Positions 1-6,501 are shown, numbered from the stretch's first letter. The stretch is DNA of 23,336 bases from Pseudomonadota bacterium (GCA_023427945.1 JAEYZR010000127.1:1-23336), one strand, 5' to 3'. Notes: a model not told the origin generated them from the letters alone. Made by a program: numbers and translations.

Positions 1-17
1 GAGCAATGGAGTGAAGC

Positions 18-263
18 ATGACCGAAATCAAAGACGGCGCCCCGGCGTTTCCGACCGACAGCGACAATTATGGGCCGAAGTATTCAGGCGCCGGCATGAC
101 CCTGCGCGACTACTTCGCGGCAAAGGCGCTTCCAGTGGCCACGCAGTGGGAAACGGAATCGCCAACTGGAAATTCTAAAGACCCGTTTCCATTTTTTGAC
201 GGCATTGCCGCTCGGGCCTACTGCCTAGCCGATGCCATGCTCCGTACGCTGGAGGCGTCATGA
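18..263 (+). CDS. Small phage-type protein of unknown function
   Basis: An 81-residue protein starting at ATG 18 after a purine-rich GGAGTGAAG (8-16). It contains the segment GMTLRDYFAAKAL (about residues 26-38), which I recognise as recurring in small accessory proteins of prophages; no function is known to me. There is no signal peptide, membrane segment or metal motif. Its TGA overlaps the next ATG in an ATGA arrangement at 260-263, so the two are probably translationally coupled. The plus-strand string of short overlapping genes is what phage early or accessory regions look like. Confidence 0.7.
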   Translation: MTEIKDGAPAFPTDSDNYGPKYSGAGMTLRDYFAAKALPVATQWETESPTGNSKDPFPFFDGIAARAYCLADAMLRTLEAS

Positions 264-526
264 CTGACAAGCCAACGTTAACCCCGGCAGCATGCGGCGT
301 CGCTGCAGAGAAGGCTATCAGCGACTACATACAGGCAGTCGGTGCATATGGCGAACAGGAGAAGGTGCGCAAAGCAATGGAAATGTTGGTCAGCAAGTGC
401 GCGCTCGGACTGGGCGTCGTCACATCTGCTGAGAATGTCATGACGATCATGCTTCGCAGCACGTACAACGCCGCCGCGATTTTGGGCAAGCGTGATACCG
501 ATGCGGCCAAGGGGAAGATGCAATGA
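260..526 (+). CDS. Small phage-type protein of unknown function
   Basis: An 88-residue, mostly helical-looking protein with alanine-rich segments and no recognisable motif. The start ATG overlaps the stop of the preceding gene (ATGA), and its own stop overlaps the ATG of the following frame at 523-526, again as ATGA. The double coupling supports it as a real cistron. A 123-residue frame on the opposite strand here is cysteine- and leucine-rich in a shadow-like way and was not accepted. I do not recognise a family. Confidence 0.65.
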   Translation: MTDKPTLTPAACGVAAEKAISDYIQAVGAYGEQEKVRKAMEMLVSKCALGLGVVTSAENVMTIMLRSTYNAAAILGKRDTDAAKGKMQ

Positions 527-927
527 CTGACTACAAAGAACTGCGCGAGGCATTAAAGGATGGCTCAGCACGACTTCATCATTTCGCAGTTGCAGGCAAT
601 GAAGGCCTGCGTTAGATGGCGGGGCAAGGTATCCCGGATGGCGTCCCATCTATCGAACTTTACGGACTTTCCAACGGTGTAGTCGTCCACCAGTCCGTAG
701 CAGTGCCGGAAGCGGCGTTTACCGCCCTGCTCGCCGAGCGGGATGCGCTGAGCAACCTGGCGCAAGCCGTTGATGACGCAATGACGAACTACGAGCGCAT
801 AGGCGAGATATGGCCCTTCGAGGGCAATCCGATGATCTAAGCCGCAACTCTGGTCGAGTTAGCGGCCATCGCCCGCGCCGCCCTGGGAGAGAAGCCATTA
901 GTCTACTTATGCCGTATGGAAATCTGA
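523..927 (+). pseudogene. Phage-type gene broken by two in-frame stops
   Basis: One frame reads from ATG 523 as MTDYKELREALKDG and so on, hits TAG at 613-615, continues from ATG 616 for 74 codons to TAA at 838-840, and then reads on as AATLVELAAIARAALGEKP before leaving the conserved-looking part. The coding character continues in the same frame across both stops: the middle part has an ordinary LLAERDAL helical segment and the last part ends in ALGEKP, which looks like a natural C-terminus. I therefore read it as one gene with two nonsense mutations. The alternative is that the 74-residue middle piece (616-840) is translated alone by re-initiation. Function unknown. Confidence 0.55.
871..898 (+). 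repeat. Direct repeat copy 1 of 2 (28 bp)
   Basis: The 28 bases here match 1490-1517 with a single difference (C or G at the eleventh base). Both copies sit at the 3' end of a plus-strand frame, in the sequence that encodes ALGEKP in copy 1. The repeat marks the left border of each duplicated unit in this region. Confidence 0.8.
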
Positions 928-1109
928 TTCCTCACGTAGAGCTCGGCCGCATCCTCCGCAGCCTGCTGAGTCGTAAAGTCATCTTTGCCCAAAACATCGG
1001 TCTCGTCGACTTCACCACCCGCAGCTCGAAAGAACGTTACGACCCAGCGAAACATTCCATTGTCTTGGCGCTTTACGACAATACTTTCCCATCGTTTGTA
1101 GTGCGGCAT
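903..1109 (-). CDS. Small protein of unknown function, minus strand within duplicated module
   Basis: A 68-residue protein from ATG 1109 to TAG at 903-905. The N-terminal half is rich in aromatic and beta-forming residues (GMFRWVVTFF near residues 18-27); the C-terminal half has an alanine/glutamate helix (AAEDAAELYV). The 82-residue minus-strand protein at 1531-1779 occupies the same place in the second copy of the module and has a similar plan: a Gly-x-x-Arg/Trp aromatic strand, then an alanine-rich AAE helix. The resemblance is by eye only and weak. The ribosome binding site is poor. No family is recognised. Confidence 0.5.
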   Translation of the reverse strand: MPHYKRWESIVVKRQDNGMFRWVVTFFRAAGGEVDETDVLGKDDFTTQQAAEDAAELYVRNQISIRHK

Positions 1110-1171
1110 ATAAAAAATTCCGAAGTGAGGGTCCGATCATACCGTAGCCCTGCGACCACAGGATGGAACTC

Positions 1172-1519
1172 ATGAACCGCCAACAACGCCGCATGATGGA
1201 GCGCAATTCGCGTCAGACCGCCCAGCGCCGCGTCGAGCGCCCCGTCCACTTCCCCATGATCGGTCAAAGTGGACACCGTGATCCGGCCGATGGAAGAGAT
1301 CATCGCCCAGATCGAGCGCTTCGGTACCGTCGACGTGACCGAATCAGGCCTGCCGGTTTTCAAGCCCACCAGCGAAACGACCTGGTTCGCGACGGCGCCA
1401 GCCGTCGAAGGCCTGGCCGACGCTTTCGAAATGTGGGGCACCAGGCACAGCAAGGCCATCAACAGAGTGCTGCTCAGCTCTGGATGGACGCCCGCGCCGG
1501 CCTGGGAGAGAAGCCATGA
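1172..1519 (+). pseudogene. Frameshifted, truncated first copy of the MNRQQRR-type gene
   Basis: Starting at ATG 1172 this reads MNRQQRRMMER and so on and is closely similar, in DNA and protein, to the intact gene at 1830-2309. An extra G at about 1262-1263 (ATCGGTCAAAG here, ATCGTCAAAG in the intact copy) shifts the frame; the matching protein continues in another frame from about 1269 (VDTVIRP). Similarity stops abruptly after CATCAAC at 1463. The sequence then runs into the 28-bp repeat at 1490-1517 instead of the gene's own C-terminal 65 or so codons. This is a broken tandem duplicate, not a functional gene. Confidence 0.8.
1490..1517 (+). repeat. Direct repeat copy 2 of 2 (28 bp)
   Basis: Partner of 871-898 with one mismatch. 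Here it is joined to the truncated end of the first MNRQQRR copy, which is what recombination during a segmental duplication or deletion would leave. Confidence 0.8.
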
Positions 1520-1530
1520 TGTCCCTGCTG

Positions 1531-1779
1531 CTACCGGCCCTGCACGACGGCGTCACCCGCCTCCCTAGGACGGTCTTCGCCTTTCATTCGAGCGATCTCT
1601 GCAATCGCCTGTTTTTCCGCCGCGCTCCGCGCCGCCTCAGCGCCACCGAAGCCCTCTACAGAGATGTCCTTCCCATGCAACGGGCGGCCATCCTCACCCA
1701 AGATATGGTAGTAGCAGCGCCAAGTCCCACCCCCAGCGTCGGTAGGCTCATCAACACGGTAAGTCAGATTTTTAACCAT
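1531..1779 (-). CDS. Small protein of unknown function, minus strand, strong ribosome binding site
   Basis: An 82-residue protein from ATG 1779. Immediately upstream on the minus strand is a perfect AGGAGG (complement of 1784-1789) four bases from the ATG, which strongly supports both strand and start. The protein has a beta-rich first half (GGGTWRCYYHI) and an alanine-rich helix (EAARSAAEKQAI), then a charged tail. It lies between the two copies of the MNRQQRR gene, facing left. The 68-residue minus-strand gene at 903-1109 is its positional counterpart in unit 1. Function unknown. Confidence 0.7.
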   Translation of the reverse strand: MVKNLTYRVDEPTDAGGGTWRCYYHILGEDGRPLHGKDISVEGFGGAEAARSAAEKQAIAEIARMKGEDRPREAGDAVVQGR

Positions 1780-1829
1780 GGTTCCTCCTTGTTGGAGACC
1801 AATCCTAACTCATGCTCGGGTCAACGCTG

Positions 1830-2309
1830 ATGAACCGCCAACAACGCCGCATGATGGAACGCGCATCACGCCAGACCGCCCAGCGGCGGATCGAACGTCC
1901 GGTGCACTACCCAATGATCGTCAAAGTAGACACCGTCATCCGTCCGCTGGAAGAAATCATCGACCAGATCGAGCGCTTTGGTACCGTCGACGTGACCGAG
2001 TCAGGCCTGCCCGTATTCAAGCCCACCAGCGAGACGACTTGGTTCGCGACGGCGCCGGCGGTGGATGGGCTTGCCGATACGTTCGAGATGTGGGGTACCA
2101 GGCATTCCAGGGGCATCAACGTGGATCCGCTGCGTGTTCTGGCGCGATCGCTGGCCACCGGTGCGGACGTGACGCAGACCAACCTGGCCGACCTTCATGC
2201 GCTGATGCCACGCCTGCGTGCGATCGCCGCACGCTTCGGGCACGACGAAGCCAAGGACATTATTCGGCAGACGCAGATTAAGGCTGAACTGGAGGCTGCG
2301 AATGCGTGA
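1830..2309 (+). CDS. Phage-type protein of unknown function (intact MNRQQRR copy)
   Basis: A 159-residue protein beginning MNRQQRRMMERASRQTAQR, a strongly basic N-terminus that could contact nucleic acid (inference). A mixed middle region contains ERFGTVDVTESGLPVFKP, and the C-terminal half is helical and ends near IKAELEAANA. An in-frame ATG at 1812 would add six residues; I chose 1830 because the broken copy at 1172 begins at the equivalent codon. This is the full-length member of the tandem pair. The basic start followed by a histidine/cysteine-free body gives no enzyme clue, and I do not recognise the family. Confidence 0.7.
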   Translation: MNRQQRRMMERASRQTAQRRIERPVHYPMIVKVDTVIRPLEEIIDQIERFGTVDVTESGLPVFKPTSETTWFATAPAVDGLADTFEMWGTRHSRGINVDPLRVLARSLATGADVTQTNLADLHALMPRLRAIAARFGHDEAKDIIRQTQIKAELEAANA

Positions 2310-2316
2310 TTGTCCA

Positions 2317-2913
2317 TCACTCGTAATCGACGAAAGACAGAAGCGATATCAGCTTGCGAATATCGGCAGCTCGCGCCTTCGTGTTGACACGCAGTGGTTC
2401 AGGGTCAGGCATGGCGTCGTATTGGTCGACCCAGGCTTCGAGGGCACGTCGGAGTCGGGGTACTTCAGCATATATCAAGCTGACATTCTCCGCGTCTTCT
2501 TTTTCCAGTGTGTTGATCAACAAAAATGCGCGGTCAAGGATAGGCGTTTCCAAATGCTTAATCATCGCTCGCAGTGCAGCGATGTTGAGGTCCCGATGTC
2601 CTGGGACGTGAAACGTCAGAGCGACCCCGTCAGCCATCTGGTCGTACAAGCACAAGCTCGAGCTGATGACGTGGAGTTCGGCGGCGCACACAGAACGCAC
2701 GAACGCCGCATTTTCCTGTCGGTCGGCTGCTCGCCGACGTCCTTCGGCCAACCCCAGCCACAACGCAGTGCAAGCAGCAGACGTGGTAGCTATTGCTGCT
2801 GCCCAGTCCGCCATCGAGCCGAAGCTGGGAACGGTTGGCCCTGCCGCATAAGTCAGCGCGGCGACAACTACAGCCAAGACTGCTGCCGTTTCAAGCCAAG
2901 GCGATTTCAGCAT
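2317..2913 (-). CDS. Small inner-membrane protein of unknown function
   Basis: A 198-residue protein with two hydrophobic segments, about residues 8-25 and 36-54, separated by a short loop containing FGSMADW. A basic EGRRRAADR stretch follows and then a soluble helical domain of about 140 residues. The pattern fits an N-terminal two-helix membrane anchor with a cytoplasmic domain. It converges on the 1830-2309 gene, with only 7 bases between the two stops. Membrane proteins with a DWAAAIAT-type second helix are common in prophages as I recall, but no function can be given. The plus-strand frame over the same bases (2218-2976) was judged a shadow. Confidence 0.65.
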   Translation of the reverse strand: MLKSPWLETAAVLAVVVAALTYAAGPTVPSFGSMADWAAAIATTSAACTALWLGLAEGRRRAADRQENAAFVRSVCAAELHVISSSLCLYDQMADGVALTFHVPGHRDLNIAALRAMIKHLETPILDRAFLLINTLEKEDAENVSLIYAEVPRLRRALEAWVDQYDAMPDPEPLRVNTKARAADIRKLISLLSFVDYE

Positions 2914-2972
2914 GCTAGCGCTCTCATAGGATCCCGTGCCGCATCGTATCCGAACGGTGGGGAGCTGTCAGC

Positions 2973-3641
2973 ATGACGCGCACGCCCTGGACAGACATCG
3001 AGCTGCAGATCCTGCGCAAGTACTACGCGGACACGCCGACCGCTGTGCTGGCTGCTGCCCTCGACAAGCCGATCCAGAAAGTCTACGCGGCTGCGAAGCG
3101 CCAGGGGTTGGCAAAGTCAGAAGCGTTCATGTCGGGCCCCTACTCGGGCCGCACTAATGGCACCGTTGGCAAGTCAGGTCGATTTCAGAAAGGACTTGTC
3201 CCCTGGAACAAAGGCATACCAGGATCCTGCGGCAATCATCCGAACTGCAAGCGCACCCAATTCAAGAAGGGATCCATGAGCGGTGCCGCGCAGCGCAACT
3301 ATGTGGCTATCGGTACCCATCGCCTGAGCAAGGACGGCTATCTCGAGCGTAAGACCAACGATGAGCATCCAACGCCGGCGCGTCGCTGGATCGGCGTTCA
3401 CCGCCTTGTGTGGGAAGCCTCCAACGGCCCCGTGCCATCGGGCCACATCATCGCTTTCAAGCCTGGCCAGCGCACCAACGTGCGGGAAGAAATCACGCTC
3501 GGCCGTCTCGAGTGCATCAGTCTCGCCGAGAACATGCGGCGCAACACCCTTCATCGTTACCCCAAGGAAATAACCCACACCATCCAGGTGCGCGCGGCAT
3601 TGAACCGGAGAATCAATCGTGAGCAACAAGACAATCGGTGA
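2973..3641 (+). CDS. HNH-type endonuclease with N-terminal DNA-binding region
   Basis: A 222-residue protein with a GGTGGGGAG ribosome binding site 8 bases before ATG 2973. Residues 5-48 resemble a Myb/helix-turn-helix domain (WTDIELQILRKYY, then VYAAAKRQGL). Residues 69-101 hold basic FxKG repeats (GRFQKGLVPWNKG and TQFKKGS) like the NUMOD segments of homing endonucleases. Residues 140-191 form the HNH_3-like part: VHRLVWEA (His143), GHII (His158), FKPGQRTN (Asn169) and LECISLAENMRRN. The usual VNHIDG box is replaced by IAFKPG, a variant I recall in phage HNH proteins, so activity is likely but not certain. Role inferred: site-specific nicking or cutting, possibly selfish. Its 3' end overlaps the next frame. 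Confidence 0.8.
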   Translation: MTRTPWTDIELQILRKYYADTPTAVLAAALDKPIQKVYAAAKRQGLAKSEAFMSGPYSGRTNGTVGKSGRFQKGLVPWNKGIPGSCGNHPNCKRTQFKKGSMSGAAQRNYVAIGTHRLSKDGYLERKTNDEHPTPARRWIGVHRLVWEASNGPVPSGHIIAFKPGQRTNVREEITLGRLECISLAENMRRNTLHRYPKEITHTIQVRAALNRRINREQQDNR

Positions 3642-3870
3642 CCTGCGGTAAGCCATGTTCGACACCATCGAAGGCCTGAGAACCGGCAAGATCACTATCG
3701 AGCAGGCCAAGGCCATGTCCGATATCGGCCAGGTCATCATCAACAGCGCCAAGGTCGAAGTGGACTACATCAAGGCCAACAACGGCGGTGAGACGCCGTT
3801 CCTGGAAGCTACAGGCAACGACAATCTCCCGCAGGGCGTTACCGGCATTACCCGGCATCGGATTGCTTGA
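3619..3870 (+). pseudogene. Phage-type gene with early in-frame TAA, possibly re-initiating at 3655
   Basis: GTG 3619 opens a frame VSNKTIGDLR, stopped by TAA at 3649-3651. The same frame continues from ATG 3655 as MFDTIEGLRTGKITIEQAKAM and so on for 71 residues. I recall a common prophage family beginning MSNKTIGDLR and running on through DTIEGL, GQVIINSAKVEVDY and a charged tail, so the whole 3619-3870 is probably one gene with a nonsense mutation (GAA or CAA to TAA would do it). A 71-residue product could still be made from ATG 3655, two codons after the stop. The gene overlaps the HNH gene by 23 bases. Function unknown. Confidence 0.6.
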
Positions 3871-3895
3871 GGATATATCCATGACTACGGCGAAC

Positions 3896-4111
3896 CTACA
3901 GATCGCCGGGCATCGCGAATGCCCAGCAGGAGAACAATTCGTTCTTATGGTCCGGCCGGTGCAAAATGCTACGGCAACAAAGGCACTGGAACACCTCTCC
4001 ACGCCCCAGCAAAAGAATTGGTGCTTCCTGATGCGCACGCAGTCGCAGAAATTCATGAGGCAGACAGTGTGCGGGCTCTCCGTTGAGCGTTTCACAGGCT
4101 TGACACATCAT
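3896..4111 (-). CDS. Small CxxC (zinc-ribbon-like) protein, minus strand
   Basis: A 71-residue frame starting at ATG 4111 (second ATG 4108), with GGGGGAG about 9 bases upstream on the minus strand. It begins MMCQACE, continues with an EFLRLRAHQEAPILLLGRGE segment and then FQCLCCRS, giving two CxxC pairs about 40 residues apart, as in a small zinc ribbon. The plus-strand alternative (3881 onward) is less protein-like, and I judged this strand the coding one. Its position just before the excisionase/integrase pair fits a small phage regulator, but that is inference. A longer in-frame start at 4162 has no advantage. Confidence 0.5.
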   Translation of the reverse strand: MMCQACETLNGEPAHCLPHEFLRLRAHQEAPILLLGRGEVFQCLCCRSILHRPDHKNELFSCWAFAMPGDL

Positions 4112-4230
4112 GCCGAACGCTCCCCCACATGCCCAAAGCAGGCAGCTTACCCCAACTCGCAATTTTTCCTGAGTTCAACACTGGATCAACCAGTCTCGAT
4201 CCCTTTCTTAGGCATCCGAAGGAGCTTGGC

Positions 4231-4623
4231 ATGTCACCCACCCCACCCCGTTTCATCCGTGTCGGCAAAGCACACGAATACCTCGGCATGTGCCGGGCGG
4301 TGTTTGAAAAGGATGCCCGGCCACACCTCGCTGAGTTCTCCATCGGCCGCCAGGGCGTGGCGTTTGACCGCCTCGATCTGGACGCCTTCGCCGAGGCTTA
4401 CAAGGAACAACACCGAATTGACAAAAAGTCGCCGACGGGCAACGATCAGCCCCGCAGCGAGCGCCACCATAGCACTGGAGGTACCAAACTATGGGGCGTA
4501 AGAAAATCGCCGGCCTCTTCCTCAGGGGTGGCGTCTGGCACGTCGACAAGCAGGTCCGCGGGTACGGCCGCATTCGAGAAAGCACTGGAGCGTGCGAAAT
4601 CGAGGAGGCCGAGCGCTACCTGA
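4231..4623 (+). CDS. Excisionase-like / small helix-turn-helix protein upstream of integrase
   Basis: A 130-residue protein with AAGGAG about 7 bases before ATG 4231. The first 65 or so residues resemble the small DNA-binding proteins found just upstream of integrases (PPRFIRVGKAHEYLGMCRAVFEK, then a basic-hydrophobic IGRQGVAFDRLDLDAF strand-helix). This is a winged-helix/AlpA-excisionase type plan. The role proposed is recombination directionality factor or repressor of the island. From about residue 87 the frame is low-complexity Ser/Ala/Arg and overlaps the integrase by 133 bases, so the C-terminal part is likely a non-conserved tail. An in-frame ATG at 4129 would add 34 residues without a good ribosome binding site. 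Confidence 0.65.
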   Translation: MSPTPPRFIRVGKAHEYLGMCRAVFEKDARPHLAEFSIGRQGVAFDRLDLDAFAEAYKEQHRIDKKSPTGNDQPRSERHHSTGGTKLWGVRKSPASSSGVASGTSTSRSAGTAAFEKALERAKSRRPSAT

Positions 4624-5660
4624 TCAAGCGGCTGGAAGATATCCGGCAGCAAATGGTCTACGGCGTGCGCGAGACGCACATCTGGCGGGAGGCTGCGACA
4701 CGTTATCTGGACGAGTTCGCAGACCAGCCTTCTATCGGGCTGACTGCTACTTATCTGAAGCAGTTGGATGCACACATAGGCGACATGGACATACGACACA
4801 TAGACGATGAAGCGCTGCAGCCGTATGTCCAGGAGCGGCTGAACCTTGGCCGAACCAGCCGGACCGTCAACATCGCCCTGCAAAGGGTGATCCGGATCTT
4901 GAACCTATGTGCTCGGAAGTGGCGTGACGATCAAAAGCGACCATGGCTCGACACGGTGCCGATGATTGAATTGCTCAGCGGAAAGACAGCACGCAAACCC
5001 TACCCGCTTTCCTGGGACGAACAGGCTATCTTGTTCAACGAGCTACCCGGCCATCTCAAACGCATGGCGCTCTACAAGGTGAACACCGGCTGCAGAGAGC
5101 AAGAAGTCTGCAAATTGCGCTGGGATTACGAGATCGCCGTGCCTGACCTGAAAACGACCGTGTTCCTGCTGCCAGCCGATTTTGGCGGGCGACACGAAAA
5201 CTCGGGCGTGAAAAACGGCGAGGAGCGCCTGGTGGTGTTGAATGAGGTGGCGAAGTCAATCATCGAGGGCCAGCGTGGGCTCGATAAGACGTGGGTGTTT
5301 CGGTATGGCCAACCGGACGAGCATGGAAACGCCACACCAGGACACCGCATGAATGACACAGCCTGGAAGAATGCCCGCGTGCGCAGCGCGAAGCGATGGC
5401 AGGAGACATGGGGAGCACCCGCTCACCCGGGCTTTGCCAGCATCCGGATCCATGATCTGAAACACACGTTCGGTCGTCGGCTACGAGCTGCGGACGTGCC
5501 AGAAGAAGATCGTCGACCCTTGTTGGGTCACACGAATGGCAGTATCACGTCGCATTATTCGGCAGCAGAACTGGCCAAGCTGATTGAACATGCCAACAAA
5601 GTGGCAAAAACCGACTCGCGCAGTCCGGCGTTGACGGTTTTGAAGCGGCGGGCAGCATGA
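4491..5660 (+). CDS. Tyrosine site-specific integrase
   Basis: A 389-residue phage/island integrase. GGAGGT lies 8 bases before ATG 4491. Order: an N-terminal arm-binding region (GRKKIAGLFLRGGVWHVDKQ), a SAM-like core-binding domain at about 60-160, and the catalytic domain at about 170-375. Catalytic residues visible: Arg202 in NTGCREQEV, Lys241 in VKNGEER, His321 of HDLKH, His347 in LLGH and the tyrosine nucleophile Tyr356 in HYSAAE. The usual second arginine of HxxR is a lysine (Lys324); I recall the same HDLKHTFGRRL in related phage integrases, so this is a subfamily trait. It breaks and rejoins DNA at att sites, here most likely the 3' end of the adjacent tRNA-Pro. The length is normal and the frame is intact. 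Confidence 0.93.
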   Translation: MGRKKIAGLFLRGGVWHVDKQVRGYGRIRESTGACEIEEAERYLIKRLEDIRQQMVYGVRETHIWREAATRYLDEFADQPSIGLTATYLKQLDAHIGDMDIRHIDDEALQPYVQERLNLGRTSRTVNIALQRVIRILNLCARKWRDDQKRPWLDTVPMIELLSGKTARKPYPLSWDEQAILFNELPGHLKRMALYKVNTGCREQEVCKLRWDYEIAVPDLKTTVFLLPADFGGRHENSGVKNGEERLVVLNEVAKSIIEGQRGLDKTWVFRYGQPDEHGNATPGHRMNDTAWKNARVRSAKRWQETWGAPAHPGFASIRIHDLKHTFGRRLRAADVPEEDRRPLLGHTNGSITSHYSAAELAKLIEHANKVAKTDSRSPALTVLKRRAA

Positions 5661-5665
5661 GGAAT

Positions 5666-5685
5666 CCCCACAAAACCCCCACAAA
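5666..5685 (+). repeat. Two CCCCACAAA repeats spaced one helical turn, candidate integrase arm sites
   Basis: CCCCACAAA occurs at 5666-5674 and again at 5677-5685, an 11-base period, right after the integrase stop and before the tRNA attachment region. Short repeats in this place are where integrase arm-type binding sites usually lie. Binding is inferred from position only. Confidence 0.45.
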
Positions 5686-5690
5686 TGGAC

Positions 5691-5723
5691 AAGGGGTTAG
5701 AGAATTTGGCTCTCTAACCCCTT
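5691..5723. terminator. Perfect 13-bp inverted repeat between integrase and tRNA-Pro, likely terminator
   Basis: AAGGGGTTAGAGA (5691-5703) and TCTCTAACCCCTT (5711-5723) are perfect complements around a 7-base loop. On the plus strand the stem is followed by GATTTCTTT, a modest T-rich run, so it could end integrase transcription; on the minus strand it follows the tRNA and could end or process that transcript. No long T tract is present. Alternatively it is a protein-binding site in the attachment region. Confidence 0.6.
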
Positions 5724-5731
5724 GATTTCTT

Positions 5732-5810
<79 letters not shown>

Positions 5811-5817
5811 GACATAA

Positions 5818-5847
5818 AGTATAGCAGGATTCAGAAACCGGTGTCTA
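5818..5847 (-). promoter_or_regulatory. Sigma70 promoter of tRNA-Pro
   Basis: On the minus strand there is TAGACA (5842-5847), an 18-base spacer and TATACT (5818-5823), preceded by TGC as in an extended -10. Each hexamer differs from consensus at one base. The -10 ends 9 bases before the mature tRNA 5' end. Confidence 0.7.
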
Positions 5848-5978
5848 CAAAAGCTGAAAATTTTCGTCTGAATCTATAAATATTTTATGAGTCAGGCAGA
5901 CAAGTACGGAAGGTCATCTATGCGGACATCACCGAAAAGACAACATCCCTTGAACCGCCTCTCAACGCTGACCGTTCA

Positions 5979-6404
5979 TCAAGCCTGAATGCTGGCCTGC
6001 TCGCTGGATTGTGTCGAACCCACGCGGCGAATGCTCTCGTCGAGCATAGTGGAAATGCTGGTGAGTTCATCACGAAGCGCGTGCAGTTCCGTAGGTGACA
6101 GACGCACGGCAGCCTCTTGATCATGCGGCACGTCGCGAGCATCGCCCAGACGATTGCGTGCACCACTGATCGTGAAGCCTTGCTCATACAGCAGTGATCG
6201 AATCTTGCGGATCAGCAGCACTTCGTGGTGCTGATAGTAACGTCGGTTGCCGCGACGCTTGACGGGCTTGAGTTGCGTGAACTCCTGCTCCCAATAACGC
6301 AGTACATGCGGCTTGACACCACATAACTCGCTCACCTCACCGATGGTGAAATAGCGCTTGGCAGGAATGGGAGGCAGAGCGACGGGTGGTTCGGTTCGTG
6401 TCAT
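5979..6404 (-). CDS. MerR-family transcriptional regulator
   Basis: A 141-residue regulator. After about 15 proline-rich residues comes the winged-helix MerR domain (about residues 17-85: RYFTIGEVSELCGV, VLRYWEQEF, RRGNRRYYQHHEVLLI, LLYEQGFTI). A short C-terminal helix follows, likely the dimerisation coiled coil (LHALRDELTSISTMLDE). There is no C-terminal metal-binding or drug-binding domain, so it is the short type that lies downstream of ihfA in beta- and gammaproteobacteria; its target is unknown to me. It follows ihfA on the same strand after 97 bases that contain an inverted repeat. No clear ribosome binding site is seen before ATG 6404. Confidence 0.88.
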   Translation of the reverse strand: MTRTEPPVALPPIPAKRYFTIGEVSELCGVKPHVLRYWEQEFTQLKPVKRRGNRRYYQHHEVLLIRKIRSLLYEQGFTISGARNRLGDARDVPHDQEAAVRLSPTELHALRDELTSISTMLDESIRRVGSTQSSEQASIQA

Positions 6405-6445
6405 GCGACTATTCTAGGCCGTGGAATTTAACGTTGCAGAAAACA

Positions 6446-6482
6446 ATGCAGACAAAACGTTTCAACGCCGTAAAGTCTGCAT
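6446..6482 (-). terminator. Inverted repeat between ihfA and the MerR gene, weak terminator or operator
   Basis: ATGCAGAC (6446-6453) and GTCTGCAT (6475-6482) are perfect complements with a 21-base loop. On the minus strand the stem is followed by TGTTTTCTG, a short T run. It could be a weak terminator after ihfA or a binding site for the regulator downstream. The evidence does not decide. Confidence 0.35.
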
Positions 6483-6501
6483 GTCACTACCTGGAAAGCC
6501 A

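Noticed and set aside
278..649. 123-residue minus-strand frame over the second phage gene
   Set aside because: It opposes two ATGA-coupled plus-strand genes and has no start signal.
903..1779. Toxin-antitoxin interpretation of the small minus-strand phage genes
   Set aside because: Neither protein shows a known toxin or antitoxin motif, and they are not paired with a second small gene on the same strand.
2218..2976. 252-residue plus-strand frame opposite the membrane protein gene
   Set aside because: It overlaps the end of the 1830-2309 gene and has a Ser/Arg/Cys-rich shadow composition, whereas the minus strand gives two clean membrane helices.
3788..4501. 237-residue plus-strand frame over the CxxC and excisionase-like genes
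   Set aside because: The second half is the wrong frame of the excisionase-like gene; the first half competes with the minus-strand CxxC protein and shows no motif.
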